40,826 nucleotides of DNA from Clostridia bacterium (lineage in GTDB: Bacteria > Bacillota > Clostridia > Oscillospirales > CAG-272). The stretch's first letter is position 1. Each line of letters begins with the position of its first letter. Shown here in pieces: positions 15,406 to 23,892 of this stretch. The stretch lies in NCBI GenBank assembly GCA_017452665.1, contig JAFTLZ010000084.1, positions 1 to 40,826 of the forward strand. Direction: 5' to 3'. The translations under genes and the position numbers were made by a program. The notes beneath the pieces were generated by a model. It saw only the letters and a program-made list of their open reading frames with translations, did not search any database and had not been told where the DNA came from.

Positions 15406-16188
15406 ATGTTTCAAAATTTAGGACTTCAGCTTTTCACCATTCGCGACTATATGAAGGATGCCGAGTTCGCAAACCTCAGTTTCCGCCGCTTGCATGAGCT
15501 CGGCTATACCGAGGCGCATACGTTCAACAGCAATCTGGATGATCAGACGTTGGTCGATCTGCTGACCAAAAACGGCATCCATATCATCGGTACGCACTAT
15601 AAGCTGGATAAAATCCTGCACAATCCCGAGGAAACGGTTCGCGCACATCGCTTGATGGGAACCACCAACATCGGTATCGGCGCACTTCCCAACGAGGCAC
15701 GCATCAGTCTTGACGGATTGAAAAGCTTCATCAAATCCTACAATGCGGCAGCCGAGCAGTACGCCAAAGAGGGCTTTAAGCTGACCTACCACAACCATAG
15801 CTTCGAGTTTGAGCGCATCGACGGCTATAAGACCATCCTTGAGATCATGGCAGAGGAGTTCGATCCCCAAAACATCTCCTTCGTGCTGGATACGGCATGG
15901 GTCGCAGCCGGCGGCGGAGACGTTTGCGGCTGGATGGAAAAGCTGGCAGGCCGCGTGGATATCCTGCATTTGAAGGATTATACCGTTAAAATCCCGCGTT
16001 CCTCCAAAACGCCCGAAATTCAGCTTGCTGAAATCGGCAACGGAAACCTCTGCTGGGATGCCATCCTCGCAACCGCAGAAAAAATCGGTGTTAAGCACTA
16101 CATTGTTGAGCAGGACGGCGACTTTGATGATACGCCCTTCAACAGCTTGCGCATGAGCGCCGAATTCTTGAAAAAATATCAAAAGTAA
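15406..16188 (+). CDS. Sugar phosphate isomerase/epimerase (AP_endonuc_2-type TIM barrel)
   Basis: 260 residues. It follows the xylose-isomerase-like TIM-barrel pattern: IGTHYKLDK, the YHNHSFEFE strand with metal-ligand His/Glu candidates, VLDTAWVAAGG, DILHLKDY and IVEQD near the end. Such enzymes isomerise or epimerise sugars, inositols or keto acids with a divalent metal; substrate cannot be told. AAAGGAGG six bases before the ATG at 15406 and a promoter at 15338-15366 exclude the longer frame beginning at 15316. The first gene of a likely pair with the gene at 16255, although a hairpin lies between them. Two further family members are at 30692 and 32231. Confidence 0.85.
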   Translation: MFQNLGLQLFTIRDYMKDAEFANLSFRRLHELGYTEAHTFNSNLDDQTLVDLLTKNGIHIIGTHYKLDKILHNPEETVRAHRLMGTTNIGIGALPNEARISLDGLKSFIKSYNAAAEQYAKEGFKLTYHNHSFEFERIDGYKTILEIMAEEFDPQNISFVLDTAWVAAGGGDVCGWMEKLAGRVDILHLKDYTVKIPRSSKTPEIQLAEIGNGNLCWDAILATAEKIGVKHYIVEQDGDFDDTPFNSLRMSAEFLKKYQK

Positions 16189-16192
16189 ATCC

Positions 16193-16228
16193 AAAAGCCA
16201 CCCCAATGTACAAATTGCGGTGGCTTTT
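16193..16228 (+). terminator. Hairpin between the isomerase and the deacetylase-like gene
   Basis: AAAAGCCACC (16193-16202) and GGTGGCTTTT (16219-16228) form a 10-bp stem ending in T4. As the next gene starts 27 bases later without a visible promoter, it is probably a partial terminator that lowers expression of the second gene. Confidence 0.7.
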
Positions 16229-16254
16229 CCAAGCAGTCCGAAAGGAGATGTTTT

Positions 16255-17235
16255 ATGAAGACCCCGATCAGCCTGATCATAGATGATCCCGCCCCCGTCG
16301 TTTCGGTGTATCACGAGCACGCAAAATCCCGCACCACCAAGGACGGTCGCCCGCTGATTCCCACCTTTTCCAATTCGCTTTTGTTTCAATTTTGCGATAT
16401 TGTAGAAAAGCACAGCATCAAAGGGAAGTTCAGCGTGGTCCCCATGCCCGGAAATAAAGGGGATATCGTCAGCGGATTGGAGGGCGTCGCCCAAGCCGAT
16501 CTGCAGGAATGGCTCGATACCGTCAAAGCGCGCGTCGTGCCAAGCTTCACAATCGGTCCCGAGCTTTTGACCCACCACCAGGCGGTGGATCTTGCCACGG
16601 GCGCCTCACTGGGAATCAAGGAGTGCGATTGGGCAAGCACGCAGAATCGCACCACGCTAACGCCTTATATCGCAAAAGCGCTCACTTTACTAAAGCAAGC
16701 AGGATTTTCTTCCTACGGCGTGACCTCTCCCTGGAATTTTGGCATCGAGGTCGAGGATGAGTACGTCGCTTCCATCTCGCAGGCAGTATACGAGGTCAGC
16801 GGAAGCAAAAACGCATGGTACTTTTTGCGTGCTCTCCGCGATGTTCCAAATGCCAAACCGTGGATCGCACTTGAGGACGGGGAACGCACCGTTGTCTCCA
16901 TTCCCGCCACCACGCGGGATCATATTTGGCAAACCATCGACACTGCACGCACCGACCAAGCGTATATTCACGCGGTTGCCGATATGCTGATCACACAAGA
17001 CGGAAAATCCGGTGAGATTATCCGTGTTCTGGAGAGGGACGGCTGGCCGATCCTGTGCACGCACTGGCAAAGCCTGATGTCAAACGGACTCGGCACGGGA
17101 CTTCGCGTGCTGGATGAGGTTGCAGACCGCATTAACCGTCTGCTTTTTGACCGCGTCGTATGGATGCGCTTTTCCGATATTATGGAACTGGTGCTCTCCG
17201 ATAAAGCCTCTTACCCCAAGCCGATATTCCAATAA
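16255..17235 (+). CDS. Deacetylase-fold-like hypothetical protein
   Basis: 326 residues, soluble, no signal peptide. It opens with PISLIIDDPAPVVSVY, where an Asp-Asp pair after a hydrophobic strand resembles the first motif of polysaccharide-deacetylase / glycoside hydrolase-type barrels, and continues with GKFSVVPMPGNKGDI and a GPELLTHHQA segment with paired His. A later THWQSL adds another His. These could hold a metal, but the family is not certain. AAAGGAGATG before the ATG sets the start. The position after a sugar isomerase-like gene suggests a role in carbohydrate breakdown (inference). Confidence 0.65.
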   Translation: MKTPISLIIDDPAPVVSVYHEHAKSRTTKDGRPLIPTFSNSLLFQFCDIVEKHSIKGKFSVVPMPGNKGDIVSGLEGVAQADLQEWLDTVKARVVPSFTIGPELLTHHQAVDLATGASLGIKECDWASTQNRTTLTPYIAKALTLLKQAGFSSYGVTSPWNFGIEVEDEYVASISQAVYEVSGSKNAWYFLRALRDVPNAKPWIALEDGERTVVSIPATTRDHIWQTIDTARTDQAYIHAVADMLITQDGKSGEIIRVLERDGWPILCTHWQSLMSNGLGTGLRVLDEVADRINRLLFDRVVWMRFSDIMELVLSDKASYPKPIFQ

Positions 17236-17320
17236 TCCTTTTTACACAAATAAAATCACCATATTTAATGGGATATCAAGCCAACCGCATACCAAGCAAA
17301 GAAAATTAGACTAAACCATC

Positions 17321-17374
17321 AAAATAAAGGGATACCAAAATGCAAAATCGCAATTTTTGGTATCCTTTTATTTT
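17321..17374. terminator. Long terminator hairpin
   Basis: A 20-bp stem with one mismatch: the arm containing GGGATACCAAAA (17321-17340) pairs with TTTTGGTATCC and its T-rich tail (17355-17374). It separates the sugar unit from the exporter operon. Confidence 0.85.
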
Positions 17375-17425
17375 GATTCAATTAAGAAATTTGAAAATAT
17401 TTTACATTTTTTGTTATGAAGTCTA

Positions 17426-17454
17426 TTGAAAAATAGAAAAATTTGTGTTATAAT
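17426..17454 (+). promoter_or_regulatory. Promoter of the exporter-regulator-peptide operon
   Basis: TTGAAA (17426-17431), 17-base spacer, TATAAT (17449-17454), about 90 bases before the first start codon. No further promoter is evident before 22288, so one transcript may cover both exporter genes, the regulator and the small peptide. Confidence 0.8.
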
Positions 17455-17543
17455 TAAAGTGTTTCATACAACCAATCGCAAAAATAAGGTTGTGCTCAGC
17501 AAGGCTTTCGGTGCCTGAATTTACGAAACGAAAGGGGAATCAC

Positions 17544-19373
17544 ATGGGAAAGGATAATAAAATCGATTGGCACAGGACTTGGCAAAATAACAAGTATATG
17601 TTACGGCTGATCTATCGGGCATGCCCCGGCATTTTGATCATGACCCTGTTTTCAAACGTACTTGGAGCAATCAATAGCTTTTTAATCGGCAATTATTTGT
17701 ACAAATATGCCTTGAACGCTTTGCAGGAAGGACAGGAACTGCAACGCATCCTGCTCAACGTCGGCTTGATGTTCGGCTTTTCCGTGCTTTATATGATTTT
17801 CTGCGCTTTTCGTAACCGTTATATGGAGCTGCATAGGCCGCTCGTCAGCGCATACATTCAAAAGCTGTTGCAAAAAAAGGCGGCAGAAGTGGAGCTTGCT
17901 TGCTTCGAACGCCCGGATTTTTACGATACCTACGTAAAAGCAGTTGGAGAAACGGCCGACCGTGCATTCACGGTTTTGAGTAATTTTTCCAATATGGTTT
18001 ACCTCGTCGTCGAAAACGTGGCGCTGGGAGCCTTGATTGTATCAATTCACCCAAGCTTCTTGTTTCTGGCCGCTCTGCCGCTGGTCTATACGCTCCTGAT
18101 TGCAAAACGCAAAAACCGTTTGGGTTACGAATACCGAACCCGCAACCGTGCCGCAGGACGCAAAAAGGATTACGTCCGCCGCATCTTTTATCTCAAGGAT
18201 TATTCCAAAGAGATGCGATTGACGGATCTGTGGCGCGTGATGTTCCGTCAAATGCACGAAAGCATTGTCGATCTGAAGGCGCTTGTCAAAAAGTACGGCT
18301 TTACGATGATGTGGTTTGCATATTTCCTTGATGTGCTCAGTGAAATTGTGGTTTACATCGGCGCCATCCTTTTGGCGGCATTCAAAACGCTGGTTCAAAA
18401 GAGTATGCTGCTTGGAGATTGCTTTGTCATTATCAACTCCATTTCCACGATTTCCCGGTGTATCAACCAGTCGGGAACCGTTTTTATGCACTTGGATGCA
18501 AACTCGCTTTACATCGAAAATCTGCGTACTTTTCTGGATTACGAGGTGCAAATTGCCGAGGATGAAACCGCCCCCGCAGCCCCCAAAATGCAAACTCTGC
18601 AGCTGCGCAACGTCAGCTTTTCCTATGAGGGACAGCAAACCGCGGCGCTGCAAGACGTGAACCTTACAATTCACGCCGGTGAAAAGATTGCAATCGTAGG
18701 GCATAACGGAGCCGGAAAAAGCACACTGATCAAGCTGCTGTTGCGCCTGTACGATCCAAGCGAAGGAGATATCTTGCTCAACGGTGAAAATATCAAGCAG
18801 TACCGTCTTTCCTCATATCGCGATTTGTACGGTACCGTTTTCCAGGATTATCATCTTTTCGCAACCAGCATTGCCGAAAACGTCATGCTGCGCGGACCGC
18901 TGACCAAAGAGGATGAAGCGATGGTTGAGTATGCATTGGAACAAAGTGGAATCTCCGAAAAAGTACATCGCTTCAGTCACGGAATTGAAACGACAGTAAC
19001 CAAAGAGTTCGATCCCGACGGAGCTGTTTTTTCGGGTGGAGAAGCCCAAAAAATTTCTATCGCTCGTGTATTTGCGGGAGGGCAGGAGATCGTCATTCTC
19101 GACGAGCCGACCTCGGCGCTTGATCCGATTGCCGAGCAGGAGATGTACCGCAATATGTTTGCGGCATGTGAGGGGAAAACGGTCATTTTCATTTCCCATC
19201 GCTTGTCCAGCGCAACGGTTGCAGATCGCATCTATCTTTTCGAAAACGGAAAAATCAAAGAGCAAGGTACACACACAGAGCTGTTGGCACAAAACGGCGT
19301 TTACACCGATATGTGGCACAAGCAAGCGGATACATATACGGAAGATGATAAAAGTGAGGCGGTGAAGGTATGA
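17544..19373 (+). CDS. ABC exporter subunit 1 (permease fused to ATPase)
   Basis: 609 residues from MGKDNKIDW; AAAGGGG seven bases before this ATG excludes the longer frame. The N-terminal half has about six membrane helices (GILIMTLFSNVLGAINSFLI onwards) as in type-I exporters; the C-terminal half is the ATPase with Walker A GHNGAGKST, signature FSGGEAQK (departing from LSGGQ), Walker B IVILDEPTSALDP and HisSwitch FISHR. No C39 peptidase domain precedes the helices, so the leader of a peptide cargo would need another protease. It overlaps the next exporter gene by four bases, indicating a heterodimer. Located in the same operon as the regulator and candidate precursor peptide, it is the likely exporter of the product (inference). 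Confidence 0.9.
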   Translation: MGKDNKIDWHRTWQNNKYMLRLIYRACPGILIMTLFSNVLGAINSFLIGNYLYKYALNALQEGQELQRILLNVGLMFGFSVLYMIFCAFRNRYMELHRPLVSAYIQKLLQKKAAEVELACFERPDFYDTYVKAVGETADRAFTVLSNFSNMVYLVVENVALGALIVSIHPSFLFLAALPLVYTLLIAKRKNRLGYEYRTRNRAAGRKKDYVRRIFYLKDYSKEMRLTDLWRVMFRQMHESIVDLKALVKKYGFTMMWFAYFLDVLSEIVVYIGAILLAAFKTLVQKSMLLGDCFVIINSISTISRCINQSGTVFMHLDANSLYIENLRTFLDYEVQIAEDETAPAAPKMQTLQLRNVSFSYEGQQTAALQDVNLTIHAGEKIAIVGHNGAGKSTLIKLLLRLYDPSEGDILLNGENIKQYRLSSYRDLYGTVFQDYHLFATSIAENVMLRGPLTKEDEAMVEYALEQSGISEKVHRFSHGIETTVTKEFDPDGAVFSGGEAQKISIARVFAGGQEIVILDEPTSALDPIAEQEMYRNMFAACEGKTVIFISHRLSSATVADRIYLFENGKIKEQGTHTELLAQNGVYTDMWHKQADTYTEDDKSEAVKV

Positions 19374-21202
19374 GCAAAAGGGTAGAAGCAGTTTTCAATC
19401 CACAAAAGCATAGCCCCCGCCGCGTTATCGGCAACCTCTGGTACATGGTCAAGTATACCTTTCGGTATGCACCGGGCTATATCTGGGTAACTCTTGGCGA
19501 GGCTTTCGGACGCGGTCTTTGGCATATTTTCGGCATTCTTTATACCAAATATCTGTTCGATGCCATCGAACAAGGAGTGGACTTTACCGAGATTCTGGTC
19601 ATCTCTCTTTTGCTGGCAGGGTATAACGGGGGATTCGAGCTGTTCAATAAATGGCGCTTGAACGTTTATCGTCCCCGCGCAGCATTGGAATTGCATGAGG
19701 GAATGCAGAGCGAGCTTTACCGCAAGGCAAGAAGCCTTGATCAAAGCTGTTACGACGATCCCGAATTTTACGATGATTTCATCTGGGCAATTCGGGAGTC
19801 GGACGCGCGCGTCGCACTGATTATGGAAAATCTGAGCATTTTTATCAACCGTATTTTCGCCAGTGCCGTGCTTATCGTCTTGCTGGTCTCGATGGATTGG
19901 ATTGTCGCGCTGGTGCTTTTGTTCTCGGTTGCTATGGGTCTGGTGGTAAAATTCCGCACAAATAAAATTCGGTACGAGCAATCCCTGGAGCTCAACCCGC
20001 TCAATCGAAAATTAAGCTACATCGACCGCATCTTTTACATGCCCGATCATGCCAAGGAGCTTCGTCAGGGAAAGATCGCGCAACGCCTGCGGGAGCAGTA
20101 CTCCGAAACAACCGACGAAAAGATCAAATGCCTGAACAAATATGCAGGCAAAATCTTCGCGCTGTCCATGTTTACCATGCTGTTCACCACAGCCGTGCCA
20201 TATGCGGGCGTAACCGGGTATCTCATCGTGCGCTATCTGGTGGATCCCACGCTCTCGCTCGGTAGCTTTTCGGCAAGCCTGAATGCAACCTTCAAGCTCT
20301 ACTGGACAATTGACGAAATCGGCACCTACTTCACAAAATTCAACGAGCACAGCCTCTACGTCGAAAAATTCCGCCGCTTTGTCGATTACGAACCGCAAAT
20401 CAAGGGCAAAATCACCAACATCCCGCCGTTCGAATCGCTCACAGTGCAAAATCTCCGTTTTTCTTACCCCTTCACCAAGGATCAATCCGCCGAAAACGCC
20501 GTGTTGAAGCAGATGAATCTGGAAATCAAAAAAGGGGAACGGATCGCCTTTGTCGGCTATAACGGAGCGGGTAAAACAACGCTGATCAAGCTTTTGATGC
20601 GCTTGTATGACCCCACCGATGGCGCCATTCTTTACAACGGACAGGACGTGCGCGAACTGGATCCTGAAGCCTACCGCCGCCACATCGGCGCAGTGTTCCA
20701 GGATTATCACGTGTTTGCCGCAACGCTTGCAGAAAACGTAATGGGCGATGAGGTCACCGAGCAAGATGACGAGGCTGTCTGGGCAGCGCTCCGTGCAGCG
20801 TCCTTTGCCGAAAAAGCCGAAACCATGCCACAGGGGATTCACTCTCCCTTAACGCGGGAATTTGACCGCAACGGCGTCGGTCTTTCGGGCGGCGAGACGC
20901 AAAAAGTCGCCATCGCGCGCACCTTTGCACACCCGTACGACCTGATCATCATGGATGAACCCTCCAGCGCACTGGATCCGATCTCGGAGTATCTTTTGAA
21001 CCAGTCCATCATGGAGAGCGCCAAGGATAAAACCGTCATTTTTATCTCGCATCGGCTGTCCACCACACGCATGGCGGATCGCATCTATATGTTTGAAAAC
21101 GGCCGCGTAGCGGAGTGCGGCTCGCACGACGAGCTGATGGCACAAAACGGCAAATACGCCGAAATGTACCGCACGCAGGCAAAAAAATACCAAGTGTCCT
21201 AA
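19370..21202 (+). CDS. ABC exporter subunit 2 (permease fused to ATPase)
   Basis: 610 residues, same architecture as subunit 1: helices in the first 320 residues, then Walker A GYNGAGKTT, signature LSGGETQK, Walker B LIIMDEPSSALDP and FISHR. The start overlaps the subunit 1 stop codon (ATGA), typical of obligate heterodimers. Unlike many heterodimeric exporters both subunits keep the catalytic Glu after Walker B. No protease domain. The regulator gene starts 31 bases downstream. Confidence 0.9.
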   Translation: MSKRVEAVFNPQKHSPRRVIGNLWYMVKYTFRYAPGYIWVTLGEAFGRGLWHIFGILYTKYLFDAIEQGVDFTEILVISLLLAGYNGGFELFNKWRLNVYRPRAALELHEGMQSELYRKARSLDQSCYDDPEFYDDFIWAIRESDARVALIMENLSIFINRIFASAVLIVLLVSMDWIVALVLLFSVAMGLVVKFRTNKIRYEQSLELNPLNRKLSYIDRIFYMPDHAKELRQGKIAQRLREQYSETTDEKIKCLNKYAGKIFALSMFTMLFTTAVPYAGVTGYLIVRYLVDPTLSLGSFSASLNATFKLYWTIDEIGTYFTKFNEHSLYVEKFRRFVDYEPQIKGKITNIPPFESLTVQNLRFSYPFTKDQSAENAVLKQMNLEIKKGERIAFVGYNGAGKTTLIKLLMRLYDPTDGAILYNGQDVRELDPEAYRRHIGAVFQDYHVFAATLAENVMGDEVTEQDDEAVWAALRAASFAEKAETMPQGIHSPLTREFDRNGVGLSGGETQKVAIARTFAHPYDLIIMDEPSSALDPISEYLLNQSIMESAKDKTVIFISHRLSTTRMADRIYMFENGRVAECGSHDELMAQNGKYAEMYRTQAKKYQVS

Positions 21203-21232
21203 TGGCACAAAAAAAAGAAAGGAAGGGACAAA

Positions 21233-22291
21233 ATGCCAAAAATACAACTGTTGCGCAATCCGGGCTTTTTGCATGATTTGAATTTTATCTTTTTCTTAAA
21301 GTTTAATATGGATCTTTATATCCGCGAAATTCCGGAGGACGAAAAAAAGGAGGAACGCATCCAATATTATAATGATGCGTTGCGCCAATTTGGAGAGATT
21401 CCCGACGAGTTATACCTCTTTTTCCACGCCAACGAAGGTGGCCTCGCATTTCTTCCGCAAGCCTATTTCTATCCCTACCAGGAACAGTTTGCTACCACGT
21501 TCGATTTTTCGTTCATGCTCAAAGAGCTATCCGATCACGGACGCATGATTCGCAACCTGCTTCGATTCTATTTTTCGGAATTGAACGACGAGGAGATCGA
21601 ACGCTGTGTCGCTGAAAGAGATGCCGTATTTTCACAAATCAAGCGCTCCAACTATTCTCAAGAAGAAAAGGGCTATCTGTACGAATTTTTCATCGACCCC
21701 GCAACCTATATTCAAACGCTACACCACGAGTTGATGAAAAAGGAAGTTCTTTTAAACGAGTACTATAAGGAAAATTATCAAAAAATATTGGATGTCTATA
21801 GTCAGACAACGTATGAACTTTTGTGTAAATATTCGGATAATAATCACGAAATTCAAGTCCCGAAAAACGAAGATGAATTATATGTATCTTACTGTATATT
21901 GAACAAATATCATTATAGGTTTTGCGCGATAAACGACGGATATTTTTATCTTCTTGGCTATGAATTTTTAGCTACTTTAGAGTTTGCGTCGATGCTTAGT
22001 TCCACGTTTGATATCGAAAACTTTGGACAAGCGCTGGCTGAGGAAACCAGAGTGAAAATTTTACTCTACTTGCTGGAAGAAAAAGAAACCACCTGCAAAA
22101 CGTTAGAAAGAATTTTAGATTCCACCGGTTCCACCATCTATCACCATGTTATTATTTTGTTGCGCGCGGGATTATTGAAGACGCGCAATGATCAAAAAAC
22201 GATTTTGTATAGTATCAATCGAAGTTGCTTTGATACTGCGATCGAAGTTTTCAAAAAATTTTCAAATGGTAAAAAAAGGTATCTTTTATGA
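21233..22291 (+). CDS. ArsR-type regulator with a long N-terminal domain (copy 1)
   Basis: 352 residues. The last 90 form a winged helix of the ArsR type: FGQALAEETRVKILLYLLEE, then CKTLERILDSTGSTIYHHV and LLRAGLLKTRNDQKTILYSI. The first 250 residues are a domain of unknown function with many aromatic residues (LLRNPGFLHDLNFIFFLKFN; DELYLFFHANEGG), perhaps a sensor. It is homologous over its full length to 28585-29637. GAAAGGAAGG precedes the start. It is co-transcribed with the exporter and its last codons overlap the start of the 39-residue peptide, so regulator and peptide are made together. Confidence 0.8.
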   Translation: MPKIQLLRNPGFLHDLNFIFFLKFNMDLYIREIPEDEKKEERIQYYNDALRQFGEIPDELYLFFHANEGGLAFLPQAYFYPYQEQFATTFDFSFMLKELSDHGRMIRNLLRFYFSELNDEEIERCVAERDAVFSQIKRSNYSQEEKGYLYEFFIDPATYIQTLHHELMKKEVLLNEYYKENYQKILDVYSQTTYELLCKYSDNNHEIQVPKNEDELYVSYCILNKYHYRFCAINDGYFYLLGYEFLATLEFASMLSSTFDIENFGQALAEETRVKILLYLLEEKETTCKTLERILDSTGSTIYHHVIILLRAGLLKTRNDQKTILYSINRSCFDTAIEVFKKFSNGKKRYLL

Positions 22292-22407
22292 AAAAAAACT
22301 GGATAAAACCGCTGCTTGAAACTTTAACAAATATAGCAAGAGATGAATATATTGAAATAGCTGCTTCTTCCAATGAGGGAATTTGCGTCTACGGATTTTT
22401 TCGTTAA
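22288..22407 (+). CDS. Candidate RiPP precursor peptide (39 residues)
   Basis: ATG at 22288 overlaps the regulator stop codon (ATGA) and AAAAAGG lies 8 bases upstream, so it is translationally coupled. The peptide begins MKKNWIKPLLETL and ends NEGICVYGFFR. The W-x-x-P-x-L-x-x-L start resembles the leader motif (Y/W-x-x-P-x-L) that PqqD-like RRE domains recognise in lasso and related peptides; the middle (NIARDEYIEIAASS) is acidic and helical, and the C-terminal core is short, hydrophobic and contains one Cys and one Tyr. An RRE domain, a radical SAM enzyme, a candidate leader peptidase and an exporter are encoded nearby. It is below the size that gene finders usually accept. Alternative: a chance short frame or a signalling peptide. 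Confidence 0.65.
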   Translation: MKKNWIKPLLETLTNIARDEYIEIAASSNEGICVYGFFR

Positions 22408-22522
22408 TTCTGCTCAAATTCTAACTCTGCTCCTTATGGAGCGGAATAAACAGAAATGGCTACTGCGAAGGCAAAAAAACTTGTGAACAAAGTGTGAAAA
22501 ACGCCCAAAATTGGCTAAAAAA

Positions 22523-22571
22523 TGCTAAAAAAGACTCCAAAAAGGCTCAAAAAAGAGTCAAAATTTTAGCA
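22523..22571. terminator. Imperfect hairpin after the peptide gene
   Basis: TGCTAAAA and GACTC (22523-22537) pair with GAGTC and TTTTAGCA (22555-22571) around an A-rich loop. It lacks a T run on the plus strand. It lies about 115 bases after the peptide stop codon and could end the exporter operon. Otherwise 22408-22741 shows only A-rich sequence with no supported gene. Confidence 0.4.
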
Positions 22572-22741
22572 TAATTTCTGCCAATAAAGTAAAAAAATTC
22601 CAATAAAATCAAATTCTGCCGGCGTGAGTCGTTGCTCGTTTTGTCTGTGCAAAAAAAGAAAAACGCCCGTTTCCAACTGCGAAACGGAGCGCTGAATTTG
22701 CTCTGTTTTTTACTTTCCCTATATTGAAAGTTTTGAGAGGT

Positions 22742-22769
22742 GTGGGGAACTTTTTCAAAAGTTCCCCAC
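22742..22769. repeat. Dispersed hairpin repeat, copy 1
   Basis: GTGGGGAACTTTT and AAAAGTTCCCCAC form a 13-bp stem with a 2-base loop. The flank AAAGTTTTGAGAGGT on the left and ACAAAA on the right match the copies at 31546-31573 and 32151-32178, so this is one member of a repeated element. Stem bases differ between copies but stay paired. Confidence 0.75.
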
Positions 22770-22845
22770 AAAATCGCGCAAAATCGCGCAAAATCGCGCA
22801 AAATTGAGCCAAATCGCGCAAAATTGCGCTAAAATCATGCCAAAA
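22770..22845. repeat. Short tandem repeat (10-11 bases)
   Basis: Three exact copies of AAAATCGCGC (22770-22799) followed by about five drifting copies (AAAATTGAGCC, AAATCGCGC, AAAATTGCGCT, AAAATCATGCC and so on) up to the stop codon of the nucleotidyltransferase gene. The units abut each other, so it is a microsatellite-like array, not a CRISPR. Confidence 0.8.
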
Positions 22846-23892
22846 TCACATCAATTCCCGATTGATAGCCACCTTTTCACGCTCCGCAGGCGACAGCTTG
22901 CTTTGCACGTAAGCGGGCAGATCGGGATGAAACAACCGCTCAAAAAGGGGAATCTCCCACACGTGCCGCTCCGAATCGGCAAGCCCGAACGTCTCCAAAA
23001 TCTCCTCATTTCGAAAAGGCGAGAGCACCGAAAGATATTCGTCCAATTTCTCGTCGGCAAAAATTTCCCGCACTTGAAATACGCAAACGTACAAATATTG
23101 CCCAACCCCCAGCGCACGGCACAGCTCTTGCAAGCGTTGCGCATCCGGACGTACCATGCAAAGATACTCGTATAGCTCGCAAAACAGACCCAAGCGATAT
23201 CTTCCTTGGCTGAGCAAAAAGAGAGAGTTGAGATCCTTGTAGTGGTGCAGGCAAAGCGCAAGAAACTCCATTTCCGGGCGGAGCACTTGAATTGAGGTGT
23301 CTAAAACTTGCCCCGGAATGGCACATGAGAGCACCGCGTCCATGTCGGTATGCACGCCGCTTTCTCCCCACAAAATATCCGTATTAACATCCAAATTGAT
23401 GTAAGGGCATAGCTTATTGCCTGTTTTTTTAACGTACGGTGCGGTTTGGTGGCTCATCGTAGCCTGAAAAACAATCTCGCGGCGGCTGAAAGGTTCAATC
23501 CCGTGCTTCGTTACACGGCCTTGCACAAAGCCGTTTGCCAAAAGCAACTCCTTTAAACGGTCAGTGTCACGCCGATGGATCAAAATGTCAATGTCGCCCG
23601 ATGAACGCAAAAACGGATCCTTGTAAAGCCTTTGTGACAATACCGCCCCCTTGATTACCGCGTAGGGGATTTCACTTTGCGCAAATAACGGTGCGCACGC
23701 TTTGTAGCGTTCTCGCACTGCAATCCCGTTCAATCCACGCGACAAAGCTATTTGTTGCTTGTAGGGCGAGTCGGGGAGCTTTGACAACAGCCCGAAACAG
23801 CCATGCCGCAAAAGCAACGCGCTGATATCGGCTGTTACTGTTCCGTTTTGCACCAGCGTGCGAATATTTGCGATGATCTCTTGATTTTTCAT
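22846..23892 (-). CDS. Nucleotidyltransferase of the NTP_transf_5 type
   Basis: 348 residues. A nucleotidyltransferase core is visible at about 78-106: AVIKGAVLSQRLYKDPFLR followed by SSGDIDILIH, where Asp100 and Asp102 would bind metal, and YINLDVNTDILW supplies a possible third acidic residue. The family (uncharacterised nucleotidyltransferases) is often found in lasso-peptide and other RiPP clusters, sometimes with an HprK-like kinase. Its start overlaps the stop codon of the ACP-FkbH gene (ATGA), so the two are coupled. It could attach a nucleotide to the peptide or a partner, but the reaction is unknown. A tandem repeat abuts its 3' end. Confidence 0.8.
   Translation of the reverse strand: MKNQEIIANIRTLVQNGTVTADISALLLRHGCFGLLSKLPDSPYKQQIALSRGLNGIAVRERYKACAPLFAQSEIPYAVIKGAVLSQRLYKDPFLRSSGDIDILIHRRDTDRLKELLLANGFVQGRVTKHGIEPFSRREIVFQATMSHQTAPYVKKTGNKLCPYINLDVNTDILWGESGVHTDMDAVLSCAIPGQVLDTSIQVLRPEMEFLALCLHHYKDLNSLFLLSQGRYRLGLFCELYEYLCMVRPDAQRLQELCRALGVGQYLYVCVFQVREIFADEKLDEYLSVLSPFRNEEILETFGLADSERHVWEIPLFERLFHPDLPAYVQSKLSPAEREKVAINRELM

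Noticed and set aside
22547..22821. Two minus-strand open frames of 70-84 codons
   Set aside because: They consist of tandem repeat and hairpin sequence, with no ribosome binding site or domain.
22770..22852. CRISPR array
   Set aside because: The units are 10-11 bases and contiguous, without spacers, and there are no cas genes.
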